From positions 222,301 through 286,300 of the forward strand of contig JASMLR010000003.1 in assembly GCA_030748575.1 (NCBI GenBank): a DNA stretch of 64,000 nucleotides, written 5' to 3'. The notes beneath the pieces were generated by a model, which did not search any database, was not told where the DNA came from, and saw only the letters and a list, made by a program, of their open reading frames with translations. This document shows, piece after piece, positions 22,272 through 30,686 of the stretch; positions within the stretch are counted from its first letter, which is position 1, and every line of letters starts with the position of its first letter. A program made the position numbers and the translations under genes. This DNA comes from Phycisphaerales bacterium (lineage in GTDB: Bacteria > Planctomycetota > Phycisphaerae > Phycisphaerales > SM1A02).

Positions 22272-24628
22272 GGCGCCGTCCAGACGATCCCACCCGTCGG
22301 GGGAATGGTGACGCTGGGCCACGAGGCCGCGGTGGGTGGGCTCGATGCAAAGACTTCGGTCCACTCGGCTCCCAGCGAGGACGGAAGCACAACTTCGGCT
22401 GCCTCGTCGCCCGCATTGAGGGCTACGAGTACGCGGTCATCCTCAAACTCCCGAAGGAAGACCCACACATCCTGCGCATCATCAAGCACGATGGTCTCAA
22501 TCGTTCCACGTCGCAGCGCAGCGTGAGACTGCCGAAGGGCGATCGCCTTGCGATAGAAGTCCAGGTGGTCGGGCATGATCCGCATGTCCGGGTCGTCGTA
22601 GGGCTGCAGGTCTTCCCAGAGCATCGGCTTGCGGTTGTTCGGGTCGTCGCTTCCCCACATGCCCGCTTCGTCTCCGTAGTACACCATGGGCGCCCCGACG
22701 TAGGTCATCTGAAGGAGCGCCGCGAGCCTCGCCTTGTCGTACGCCCATGCGGGCGGCTTGCCGGCCTTGTAGTCCTCGACCTCCTGCTCCCGATTCTGGG
22801 CGTCATAGGGGCGGTCCGGGTTGTAGACCTTGGACACGAGCCGGTCGGTGTCGTGGCTGTCCAGGAGGTTTTGCAGCACATAGGTCGCGGCGTCCGGGTA
22901 GGCCAACCGCAGCCGGGCGAACTGTCGTTCGGCCTCGGACGCCGAGATCTTGCGTTCGTTCCCGGTAATCCAGTCCAGCGTGACTTCAGCAAACGGGTAG
23001 TTCATGACGGCGTCGAAGGATCGGCCATCAAGCCAGTGCTCGGCCCTGTCCCAGATCTCGCCAACGATGAGCGCGTCCGGGTTGATCGACTTGACGTGCT
23101 TTCGCCACTCGATCCAGAAGGGGAGCGGAACTTCATTCGGCACGTCCAGTCGCCACCCGTCAATGCCGTCGGAGGGATCGCCATCGCCGTCCGGATCCAT
23201 CCATCGCCTGGTGATCTCCATGATGTGTTGCCGCACCGACGCGCTGGCAAGGCCGTGTTCGTCGTTCTTGGCGAACACCGGAAGCTCACCGAAGCCCGCC
23301 CAGCCCTCATAGTCGAACGGCTCCCAGGACTTCACAGCGAACCAGTCGGCGTACTCGGATGCCTTGCCGCGTGATTGCACGTCACGGAAGGCTGGATGCC
23401 GCGTGCCGACGTGGTTGAACACGCCGTCGATGATGACTCGGAACCCCATCGCCTTGGCTTCACGCAAGAAGTCGAGAAACGCGAGGTCACTCTCGGTCCA
23501 TGACCACGTGGATGCATCGGCCGGTTGCTCGGCCGCTTCTGCTGCGGTGTAGTCCAGACCGCCACCGTAGTGCTCATCGATATGCACAAAGCTCGTGGCG
23601 TTGTACTTGTGGTGACTCTCGGACTGAAAGACTGGATTCAGATAGAGGGCGTTGATGCCCAACTCCCTGAGGTATCCAAGCTTCTCCCGAAGACCAGCCA
23701 GGTCGCCGCCGTACAGACGAGAGAACACGTACCAGTCATAGAAGCCTTGTCCATCCTCGCCTTCATTCAGGGCGGGCGCATACCAGTCTGAGGTCCACGC
23801 CCGTCCGGGCTGTGGATCCGTCTGCGGATCGCCATTTCGGAACCGGTCGACCATGATCTGATACCAGACGGCGTCGCGGGCCCAATCAGGTGTCTCAAGG
23901 TGCATCGAAGTCTCGCTGAATCTGTAGATATGGGGGCTACGCTGCGTCGCCGCCCCGTCGTGAATCAAAAACGTGTATCGGTCATCGCCCTGCGGGATCG
24001 GAACGGTGACCTCCCACCACTGAAATCGTCCGTCGTCCAGGACGGGGCGCGTCGGGGTCGATCCAATCCACGGCTGGGCCAGAGACACGGCGTCCACATC
24101 TCCGGCGAGCGTGCGCATTCGGAGCGTGCGATTGTCCGGGCCTCCGGCAGAATCACTCCATTGCTCGGGGAAGTGATTGACCGCAGCCCCCTCGATGCGT
24201 TCATCGCCTCGACGAGCGGTCGAGGGATCGACGTTTGCTGCAGGTCCGAGGCGGAGCACGGAGTTGTTACCACCGTGGCCATCGTGCTGGCGGTCCTGGT
24301 TCTGCGGGTCCGCCATCCAGTTTCCGTCAACGACGTACTTGTACCACCGGACGCCAGGCTCCAATGGGACGGTGACCCGCCACGTGCCGCCATGGAGTGT
24401 CATTGGAGTGGCTGTTGGATTCCAGCCGTTGAAGTCGCCGGCGAGCATCACCTCGTCCGCATCGGCATGCCCATTCAGGGCAAACCGGCAGATCCACCGT
24501 TCGCCCCGGTCATTGGCGGAGACCGAGGGTGGCAGCGAGGTCCGGGTGGAAAGGCCCGGCTCAACGATGGGAAGCGCGGGGGGCCAGCCGCCGAGCGTGA
24601 TCGAGAGCAGGAGCGGTACAAGCGTCAT
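22268..24628 (-). CDS. Exported GH13 cyclomaltodextrinase/neopullulanase-like amylase
   Basis: Secreted or periplasmic glycoside hydrolase of 786 aa acting on starch, pullulan or cyclodextrins. A signal peptide starts at MTLVPLLLSITLGGWPPALP; the ATG at 24628 is chosen because the open frame upstream shows no family similarity. Domain order: CBM48/AMPK-type glucan-binding domain (VMLAGDFNGWNPTATPM), then a CBM34-like domain (PNWARD-type junction seen as TPDWARDAVWYQIMVDRFRN), then the GH13 barrel. Barrel motifs include VIIDGVFNHVGTRHP, nucleophile D495 in GWRLDV, acid/base E524 in IVGEIWD and D593 in LLDSHDTDR. The C-terminal beta domain carries ALRRGTIETIVLDDAQDV. It is co-directional and translationally coupled with malQ, and divergent from the transporter. 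Confidence 0.94.
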   Translation of the reverse strand: MTLVPLLLSITLGGWPPALPIVEPGLSTRTSLPPSVSANDRGERWICRFALNGHADADEVMLAGDFNGWNPTATPMTLHGGTWRVTVPLEPGVRWYKYVVDGNWMADPQNQDRQHDGHGGNNSVLRLGPAANVDPSTARRGDERIEGAAVNHFPEQWSDSAGGPDNRTLRMRTLAGDVDAVSLAQPWIGSTPTRPVLDDGRFQWWEVTVPIPQGDDRYTFLIHDGAATQRSPHIYRFSETSMHLETPDWARDAVWYQIMVDRFRNGDPQTDPQPGRAWTSDWYAPALNEGEDGQGFYDWYVFSRLYGGDLAGLREKLGYLRELGINALYLNPVFQSESHHKYNATSFVHIDEHYGGGLDYTAAEAAEQPADASTWSWTESDLAFLDFLREAKAMGFRVIIDGVFNHVGTRHPAFRDVQSRGKASEYADWFAVKSWEPFDYEGWAGFGELPVFAKNDEHGLASASVRQHIMEITRRWMDPDGDGDPSDGIDGWRLDVPNEVPLPFWIEWRKHVKSINPDALIVGEIWDRAEHWLDGRSFDAVMNYPFAEVTLDWITGNERKISASEAERQFARLRLAYPDAATYVLQNLLDSHDTDRLVSKVYNPDRPYDAQNREQEVEDYKAGKPPAWAYDKARLAALLQMTYVGAPMVYYGDEAGMWGSDDPNNRKPMLWEDLQPYDDPDMRIMPDHLDFYRKAIALRQSHAALRRGTIETIVLDDAQDVWVFLREFEDDRVLVALNAGDEAAEVVLPSSLGAEWTEVFASSPPTAASWPSVTIPPTGGIVWTAP

Positions 24629-24679
24629 GTGGGTCGGTAGGGTATCCGCGATGACGTCGCACGAAAGAGGCACGCCGGC

Positions 24680-24692
24680 GTGACTGCCGGTC
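24680..24692 (+). promoter_or_regulatory. Degenerate copy of the 20.7-kb palindrome upstream of the transporter
   Basis: The sequence GTGACTGCCGGTC matches 12 of 13 positions of the core of the palindrome cluster (GTGACCGCCGGTC). It lies in the 69-bp divergent gap between the exported GH13 gene and the transporter, just before the chosen transporter start at 24698. A shared operator is a natural hypothesis, but only the left half and centre match, so it may be coincidental. Confidence 0.25.
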
Positions 24693-24697
24693 GACAC

Positions 24698-27040
24698 ATG
24701 GCGACCGCGCTCCGCGGTCTCTTGGCGGGTGTTGCGGTGCTCCTGGTGGTGTGGGCGTTCACGTGGGTGGCAGCTCGGGCCTTTCGCGGCGGCGGCGGGG
24801 ACCGCATTGTGCTTCGGGTGATGCACTGGAGCGGGGGGGGTGGGCAGCAGGAAGACGAGATCGTTGAGGCGTCCCTCGACGCCTTTGAGGCATCCCATCC
24901 GGGGATCGACGTGCAGCGAATCAACCCGGGTGACTCCGGTCAGTTCTTCACCAAGCTTCAGACCATGATGGCTGCTGGTGAACCGCCAGACGTGTTCTAC
25001 ATGGACTACGCGCGGCTCCCTGTCTATGTTCGCGAAGGCCAACTCGCCAACATCGAAGCCGTCGCCTCTTCGGGCGGACAGTTTGACCTTGCGGACTTCT
25101 ACGCCCCGGCCGTGGATGCTTTTCGATGGGACGGCGAGCGGACCGGCGCAGGTCCCCTGTGGGGCGTCCCGAAGGACTTCACAACCGTTGGGTTCTACGT
25201 CAACCTCGATGTCCTTGAGCGTGCCGGCGTAGCGAGGCCGTCGCCTGACTGGACCTGGGACGACTTCATCGAGACGGCAACGGCGATCGGCAGGCTCGAC
25301 GGCGTTTCGGGTGCTGAGGTCGTGACGTGGCCATTCGTGCTGCGATCGATGCTCTGGACGGAGGGGGTCGACGTTGTCGGCGAGGACTGGTCGGACCTGC
25401 GGGTGACCGACCCGGATGTCCAGTCCGTCCTGCGTCGACTGCAGTCCTGGCGATTTGACCAGCAGGACGCGTTGGTATCAGCAGAAGCGGAGGGTGTTGA
25501 CCCGTCGTCGCTCTTCCTGACAGGTCGCATTGGCATGGTGGGTCCGTTCGGGAGATGGGTCGTGCCGTCCTTTCGGAGCATCCCCGCACGCGAGGCAGGT
25601 GGGTTCGACTGGGATTTCTTCCCGCTGCCGCGGGGGCAAGAGCGGGCCAATGTCATCGCGACGGTCGCGTGGTCGATGGCCGCAGACACGAAACATCCCG
25701 ATGAAGCATTCGAGTTGCTGCAGTGGCTCGTGTCCGAAGACGTTCAGGCCCAGCAGTCACGGTTGGGGTTGGCGATTCCCACTCGGCGAAGCGTCGCCGA
25801 GTCAGATGCCTTCATCGACCCAGACATTCCTCCAGCAAGCGATCGCGTGTTTCTGGACGCAGTCGAGGTTGCCCGCGTTCCACACTGGCCGGCCGATCCT
25901 GCCTTCGCGGACCAGTTTGACCGTCGTCTCAACAGGGCGCTTCGCGGAAACCACGACCTGAACGCGGCTACGGAAGGCCTCCACACGTGGTGGCAAAACC
26001 GGCTGGAATCTCCGCTCACCGTCGGGGTGTTCCCGAGAATGCCCTGGTGGGGGATCTGGAGCGTGACTCTGGGGCTCGTATGTGTGGCGGCAGTCGTGAT
26101 GGCATTCCGTCTGCGCCGCGGCGGGCGTGACCGGGCTGCGAGGCGGGAAGAACGCGCCGGGTGGGTACTTGCGTCTCCCTGGATGATCGGGTTTGCGGCG
26201 TTCCTCGCCGTGCCAATCGTGCTCTCACTGCTGCTGTCGTTTACGCGGTGGGGTGGGATCGGTCCGGTGGAGACCGCGGAGTTCGTCGGCGCAGCCAACT
26301 ACGCCCGCATGCTCACGGAGGACGACACGTTTCGACGCAGCCTCTGGGTCACCGTGTGGTACGCGGTGCTTGCGGTGCCGACCGGGCAGGCATTTGCATT
26401 GCTCGCCGCGCTTCTGCTGAACATGAAGGTGAAGGGTGTTGGGTTGTATCGGGCGGCCTGGTACCTCCCGAGCGTGCTCGCGGGAGTTGGCATCGCAGTG
26501 CTTTGGCAATGGGTCTTCAAGAGTGAGGGCGGCCTGATGAATGCCGTGCTTGAGCCCTTGCTCCGGCCGCTCGGTCTGGAGCCGCCCGAGTGGTTTACAA
26601 GCGACGCGGCCACCTGGGGTGTTCCGGCGTTCGCCATCATGAACTTCTGGATCGTGGGCGGCAGCATGCTCGTCTATCTTGCGGGACTGCGAAACATTCC
26701 CGCCGAGCAGTACGAGGCTGCGGCCATTGACGGCGCCCGCGGTTGGAGACGCTTCCGGAGCGTCACGCTTCCCATGCTCTCTCCGGTCATTCTCTTCAAT
26801 GTCATTATGGCGATCATCGGGTCGTTTCAGGTCTTCACGCAGGCCTTCGTTATGACCTCCGGAGGCCCCGGCGACGACACCCGCTTCTACGTTCTCTACC
26901 TCTACAACCTTGCCTTTGACGTCTACGAGATGGGATACGCCTCTGCGCTTGCCTGGGTCCTTCTGCTGGTCGTGCTCGCGCTCACCGCAGCCACACTGCG
27001 ATTCGGGGGCCGCAAGGTCTATTACGAGGGCATGGCATGA
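24698..27040 (+). CDS. Fused carbohydrate ABC transporter: substrate-binding protein plus MalF-type permease
   Basis: Single protein of 780 aa combining an extracytoplasmic solute-binding domain with a transporter membrane subunit. Residues about 6-28 form a membrane anchor (no lipobox), and residues 35-430 are a MalE-type binding domain (VMHWSGGGGQQEDEIVEASL, MAAGEPPDVFYMDYARLPVY, GVPKDFTTVGFYVN). A second membrane helix near 447-468 returns to the cytoplasm before a basic linker (RLRRGGRDRAARREERAG). A complete MalF-like permease follows, ending in the EAA loop EAAAIDGARGWRRFRSVTLP near residue 672. The topology is consistent: N-in, binding domain out, C-in. Likely maltodextrin uptake by context, though specificity is inferred. 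The start at ATG 24698 is preferred to GTG 24680. ATGA overlap with the next permease. Confidence 0.93.
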   Translation: MATALRGLLAGVAVLLVVWAFTWVAARAFRGGGGDRIVLRVMHWSGGGGQQEDEIVEASLDAFEASHPGIDVQRINPGDSGQFFTKLQTMMAAGEPPDVFYMDYARLPVYVREGQLANIEAVASSGGQFDLADFYAPAVDAFRWDGERTGAGPLWGVPKDFTTVGFYVNLDVLERAGVARPSPDWTWDDFIETATAIGRLDGVSGAEVVTWPFVLRSMLWTEGVDVVGEDWSDLRVTDPDVQSVLRRLQSWRFDQQDALVSAEAEGVDPSSLFLTGRIGMVGPFGRWVVPSFRSIPAREAGGFDWDFFPLPRGQERANVIATVAWSMAADTKHPDEAFELLQWLVSEDVQAQQSRLGLAIPTRRSVAESDAFIDPDIPPASDRVFLDAVEVARVPHWPADPAFADQFDRRLNRALRGNHDLNAATEGLHTWWQNRLESPLTVGVFPRMPWWGIWSVTLGLVCVAAVVMAFRLRRGGRDRAARREERAGWVLASPWMIGFAAFLAVPIVLSLLLSFTRWGGIGPVETAEFVGAANYARMLTEDDTFRRSLWVTVWYAVLAVPTGQAFALLAALLLNMKVKGVGLYRAAWYLPSVLAGVGIAVLWQWVFKSEGGLMNAVLEPLLRPLGLEPPEWFTSDAATWGVPAFAIMNFWIVGGSMLVYLAGLRNIPAEQYEAAAIDGARGWRRFRSVTLPMLSPVILFNVIMAIIGSFQVFTQAFVMTSGGPGDDTRFYVLYLYNLAFDVYEMGYASALAWVLLLVVLALTAATLRFGGRKVYYEGMA

Positions 27041-27903
27041 CGCCGCATGTCACATGGCGATGGCTGCGGCACGTTCCGCTCCTGCTCGGCGCGGCGCTCA
27101 TGCTCTTCCCCCTCTGGTGGATGCTTGTTGTGAGCCTGGAGACAGAGCAACGCGCCGGAATGGCGATGGTGGCCGGCGACGTCCTGAACGTGTGGCCCGA
27201 AGATCCACAGTGGCACAACTACACCGACGCCATGCGGGACGTTGGTTCGACACCGTGGATCGCGTTTCTCGATGCCCTTGCCAACTCGATCGTGGTCACA
27301 GTTTCGGTGATCGTGGGAACGGTGCTTTCGTGCAGCCTGGTGGGCTTCGCCTTCGCGCGAATCCGCTTTCGTGGTCGGGGCGGCATGTTCCTCCTCATGC
27401 TCGCCACCATGATGCTTCCTGCCCAGGTCACGATGATTCCGCTCTTCCTCTTGTTTCGATCACTTGGGTGGGTCGATACGCTGCTGCCGCTTATCGTGCC
27501 TGCGTTCTTCGGTAGCGCGTTCAATATCTTCCTGTACCGACAGTTCATTGCAGGCATTCCGGAGGCGCTGCTGGAGGCTGGTCGCATGGACGGTCTGGGA
27601 TGGCTCGGCCTCTGGTGGCGGATCGTGCTTCCACTCTGCAGACCGGTGACGGCGATTGTGGCCGTGTTTTCATTCATCTATACGTGGAATGACTTCATGA
27701 GCCCGCTCATCTACCTGCACAGCGAGTCGAATCAGACGCTCGCCATCGCGCTCAATTCGTTCAGAACGCAGTTTGCAGGATTGGAGGACGTCCACCTCTT
27801 GATGGCTTTGAGCGTGGTGACGATGATCCCCTGCATCCTGCTCTTCCTTGCAGCGCAGAAGCACTTCATCGAGGGTCTTGGGAGCGGGGCGGTCAAGGGA
27901 TAG
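27037..27903 (+). CDS. Carbohydrate ABC transporter permease, MalG type
   Basis: Second transmembrane subunit, 288 aa. It starts at the ATGA overlap with the fused upstream gene (ATG 27037). Six hydrophobic segments are visible, with a first helix at LRHVPLLLGAALMLFPLWWM and a periplasmic stretch up to residue 85. The EAA motif is EALLEAGRMDGLGWLGLWWR, then PLCRPVTAIVAVFSFIYTWN, the usual MalG pattern. Together with the fused protein and the following ATPase it makes a complete ABC importer of the CUT1 type. No separate binding protein is required because it is fused to the partner permease. Confidence 0.95.
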   Translation: MTPHVTWRWLRHVPLLLGAALMLFPLWWMLVVSLETEQRAGMAMVAGDVLNVWPEDPQWHNYTDAMRDVGSTPWIAFLDALANSIVVTVSVIVGTVLSCSLVGFAFARIRFRGRGGMFLLMLATMMLPAQVTMIPLFLLFRSLGWVDTLLPLIVPAFFGSAFNIFLYRQFIAGIPEALLEAGRMDGLGWLGLWWRIVLPLCRPVTAIVAVFSFIYTWNDFMSPLIYLHSESNQTLAIALNSFRTQFAGLEDVHLLMALSVVTMIPCILLFLAAQKHFIEGLGSGAVKG

Positions 27904-27905
27904 AC

Positions 27906-29012
27906 ATGGCAGAAGTGCGTCTTGACAATGTGACAAAGACCTTTCCTGGGGGCGTAACGGCGGTCGCCTCATGCGATCTGGTCATTCCCGACGGGCAATT
28001 CACCGTACTGGTCGGCCCGAGTGGGTGTGGCAAGAGCACGACGCTTCGGATGATCGCCGGGCTTGAGTCGCCCACAGGCGGCACCATTCGAATCGGGGAC
28101 CGGGTCGTCAACCATGTGCAACCACGCGATCGCGACGTGGCCATGGTCTTTCAGAACTACGCGCTCTATCCGCACATGAGCGTCGAGCGAAACCTCCGGT
28201 TTCCGTTGGAACGCCGCCGTTCGACCCCTCTGTGGAAGTCAATTGTTTCGGCCAATGCGCGCCGCCGGCGGGCCGCCGAGACGGAGGCCATCTCAGCCCG
28301 AGTGGCGGAGGCCGCGACGCAGTTGGAGATCGACACGTACCTCCACCGGCTCCCGCGCGAACTCAGTGGTGGCCAGCGCCAGCGGGTGGCCCTCGGCCGC
28401 GCGCTTGTTCGTGATCCCAAGGTCTTTCTGCTTGACGAGCCCCTCAGCAACCTTGACGCGCGGCTGCGGCTGGCGATGCGCACCGAACTCAGGCAACTGC
28501 ACCGCCGCCTCGGCGCCACCATGATCCACGTGACCCACGATCAGGAAGAGGCCATGACGCTCGGGGACGTGCTGGTCGTCATGAAGGACGGCGTGATTCA
28601 CCAGGTTGGGTCGCCTGCGGACATTTATGGAGAGCCGGCCGATCGGTTTGTAGCGTCATTTGTGGGCACGCCACCCATGAACCTCATTGAAGGATCGTTT
28701 CAGGGCGGCGAATTCCGATCGTCGTCGGGCGCTTTGCTGCCCGCCCCCAACCACGGTGATGGGGCGGCTGTGCTGGGTGTCCGGCCCGAGGCGATTCGCG
28801 TGGTGGCGAGCAGTGGGGGCTCGGCCCACGTGGTCACAATCGAGCGGCTTGGTGACCGAATGGACGTCGTTCTTGAGGTCGGCGGCACGCGATTCACTTC
28901 CAGGATGGAGCCGATGGAGATCGAAGAGGGCGCATCATGTGCGGTCGACTTCACCGACTCCGGCCTGCACGTCTTCGATGCCGACGAACAAGGACGCCGG
29001 CGACCGAAGTAA
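27906..29012 (+). CDS. Carbohydrate ABC transporter ATP-binding protein (MsmX/UgpC/MalK type)
   Basis: Cytoplasmic ATPase of 368 aa with C-terminal TOBE region. Walker A is GPSGCGKST, Q-loop MVFQNYALYPHM, signature LSGGQRQRVALGRALVRDP, Walker B FLLDEPLSNLDA and the switch histidine in HVTHDQEEAM. The regulatory C-terminal domain has GTPPMNLIEGSF and VLGVRPEAIRV, both CUT1 ATPase hallmarks. A roughly 20-residue insertion (RRRSTPLWKSIVSANARRRR) sits between the Q-loop and the signature; it is basic and unusual in length. Two bases separate it from the upstream permease stop. Such ATPases can be shared by several sugar importers. Confidence 0.95.
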   Translation: MAEVRLDNVTKTFPGGVTAVASCDLVIPDGQFTVLVGPSGCGKSTTLRMIAGLESPTGGTIRIGDRVVNHVQPRDRDVAMVFQNYALYPHMSVERNLRFPLERRRSTPLWKSIVSANARRRRAAETEAISARVAEAATQLEIDTYLHRLPRELSGGQRQRVALGRALVRDPKVFLLDEPLSNLDARLRLAMRTELRQLHRRLGATMIHVTHDQEEAMTLGDVLVVMKDGVIHQVGSPADIYGEPADRFVASFVGTPPMNLIEGSFQGGEFRSSSGALLPAPNHGDGAAVLGVRPEAIRVVASSGGSAHVVTIERLGDRMDVVLEVGGTRFTSRMEPMEIEEGASCAVDFTDSGLHVFDADEQGRRRPK

Positions 29013-29028
29013 GAAAGGGGCATGCGCG

Positions 29029-29412
29029 ATGGCAATGGGATGGTCCGTGCAGTGTGATTCGTGCGACGTCTGCTTCGAGGCATGGGATGACGGCAATCCG
29101 TGGGTATGGTCCTACGAAGACATGAAGCCGGATGCCTCGGGCCAACTGCTGCCGAAAAAGCGGTACGTGTATCACCCTTCACCTGAGTCATACGAAGCGG
29201 TTGGCAACGACTTTGAACACCTATGCCTCGACTGCGGCAAAGCGGACCACTACGACGTCTTCAAGTTCAAAGGGGAGGGTCGCGAACGACCCCAGTGTGT
29301 CGCATGTGGCGGAGGCAATGTGTACGACGTCTGTCATCTGGGCGGGAAGAAGTGCCCGGGGTGCGATGGGGGCACGCTGCGTGATGACTTCAGTTGCACG
29401 ATGATCTCCTGA
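29029..29412 (+). CDS. Small cysteine-rich zinc-ribbon-like protein
   Basis: Protein of 127 aa with four CxxC pairs: CDSC (plus a nearby third Cys, DSCDVC), CLDC, CVAC and CPGC, spaced so as to form two zinc ribbons or a rubredoxin-like knuckle pair. AAAGGGG precedes the ATG at 29029 by about 9 nt. The N-terminal half is aromatic and acidic (CFEAWDDGNPWVWSYEDM). No catalytic motif and no signal peptide. It starts 16 bp after the transporter ATPase stop and is co-directional, so it may be transcribed with the uptake genes. I do not recognise a named family; a nucleic-acid- or protein-binding zinc module is plausible. Confidence 0.78.
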   Translation: MAMGWSVQCDSCDVCFEAWDDGNPWVWSYEDMKPDASGQLLPKKRYVYHPSPESYEAVGNDFEHLCLDCGKADHYDVFKFKGEGRERPQCVACGGGNVYDVCHLGGKKCPGCDGGTLRDDFSCTMIS

Positions 29413-29419
29413 AGGTCGA

Positions 29420-30637
29420 CTACCGCAGAATCGTTGCCACGACAGCCTGCGAGTGAATGAGGTTCGTGCCAGCGATCGGGCCGAACTCGCCCGCAGCGAA
29501 GAACCCGGCCATCGGTGGTTCGCCCAACCGCTCCCGAACGATGGCCGTGTCGTGGCCGACCTGCTCGAAAAGCCGTTGGCCTCGCCCATTGCAGGTCACC
29601 AGCAGGGCGGCGAGCGGGGGGTCGTGAACCTGCTGCCCGTCCAGGAGAAGTTGAAGGTCCTCGTGCGCGGCCTGGGCGTCCCGGAGATGCACTTGGATGG
29701 TCTGGCCGAGCCGTGGAAGTTCGCCGACCGCCATGCCACCTTTGTCTTCATCGACACCAAGCACATTGCGAACGACAAAGTCCCCGCGGCCAAGTCGCTT
29801 CTTCCCCGCGTCAATCGCGCGTCCGATGAGGAGCCCGCCCGAGAGCAATTCGCGTTCATGATCGGGCAGATCGCCAAGGAGTTCTCGCACCATGTCCAGC
29901 GCGGTGCGGCCGCCCAGCCTCGTGATGACGTTGCCTTCGCACCCGGTGACGACGACCGGCTGGCCGACCGGCCTGCACCCCTGACTGACGATGGTGCCGA
30001 CGTCGATGTCGCCGGAAATGGTGACGCCAATCGCGCCAGCGTCCTGCACCACATCGTCGAGGATCAGTCGGTTGCAGGTCGGCTGCGACGCTCCGGACAG
30101 CAGGCCCCCCGTGACCGGGAGCGTGTGGCCACCGCCGAGGCAACTCCCGATGGCCGGAAGCATGCGAGTTGAGGGCGTGCTGAAGGGATCGGCCAGGGCG
30201 ATGACACACTTGGTGTCGCTGGCGGCATCAATTCGGGCCGCGAGCGCTTCGGGCTGTGACAGGGGGAGCGGGTCCCAGGATGCGGTTCGCCAGGTGGCCA
30301 GTTTGATGTGCCTCTTGCGGCCGAGCCGAAACGCCACCGCGGATATGCCTGCGACGCCCTCAAGTTCCCGCCCGTCTCCAAGCACGGACTCGGTCGTGAC
30401 CCCAAGGAAGTGCCCCGGCACAAGCATGCGTCTGAGATCGTCGCACGCCTGAGGAAGGGCGGCGGCGTGGTGGAAGCTCGCGAAGAGCATCACCAGGTCC
30501 GGGCTGCGTCCATCGAGCGCATCGTGGAGGGCGCCCGCGACTTCGTCGGCCGCCGTCCGCGTGTCATGGTGCTCGCTGGTTGCCGACGCCGCGATGCGGT
30601 GGTCGTCCTCAAGTGCTCGTGCCGTGGTCGTAATCAC
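29420..30637 (-). CDS. FIST domain sensory protein (FIST-N and FIST-C)
   Basis: Soluble signal-sensing protein of 405 aa. The N-terminal FIST domain includes PDLVMLFASFHHAAALPQAC and VPGHFLGVTTESVLGDGREL; the middle has GGGHTLPVTGGLLSGASQPT. The C-terminal FIST_C part ends in PPMAGFFAAGEFGPIAGTNL, the classical FIST_C signature. FIST proteins bind small ligands and often feed chemotaxis or two-component systems. The GTG at 30637 is chosen (first residues ITTTARALEDDHRIAAS); an upstream ATG at 30712 would overlap the divergent squalene-hopene cyclase start at 30687. No histidine kinase or GGDEF domain is nearby. Confidence 0.9.
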   Translation of the reverse strand: MITTTARALEDDHRIAASATSEHHDTRTAADEVAGALHDALDGRSPDLVMLFASFHHAAALPQACDDLRRMLVPGHFLGVTTESVLGDGRELEGVAGISAVAFRLGRKRHIKLATWRTASWDPLPLSQPEALAARIDAASDTKCVIALADPFSTPSTRMLPAIGSCLGGGHTLPVTGGLLSGASQPTCNRLILDDVVQDAGAIGVTISGDIDVGTIVSQGCRPVGQPVVVTGCEGNVITRLGGRTALDMVRELLGDLPDHERELLSGGLLIGRAIDAGKKRLGRGDFVVRNVLGVDEDKGGMAVGELPRLGQTIQVHLRDAQAAHEDLQLLLDGQQVHDPPLAALLVTCNGRGQRLFEQVGHDTAIVRERLGEPPMAGFFAAGEFGPIAGTNLIHSQAVVATILR

Positions 30638-30686
30638 ACCCCCGATGGTAGTGCGCCTGCGGCCCGATGCTCTACCATTCCGCCTG

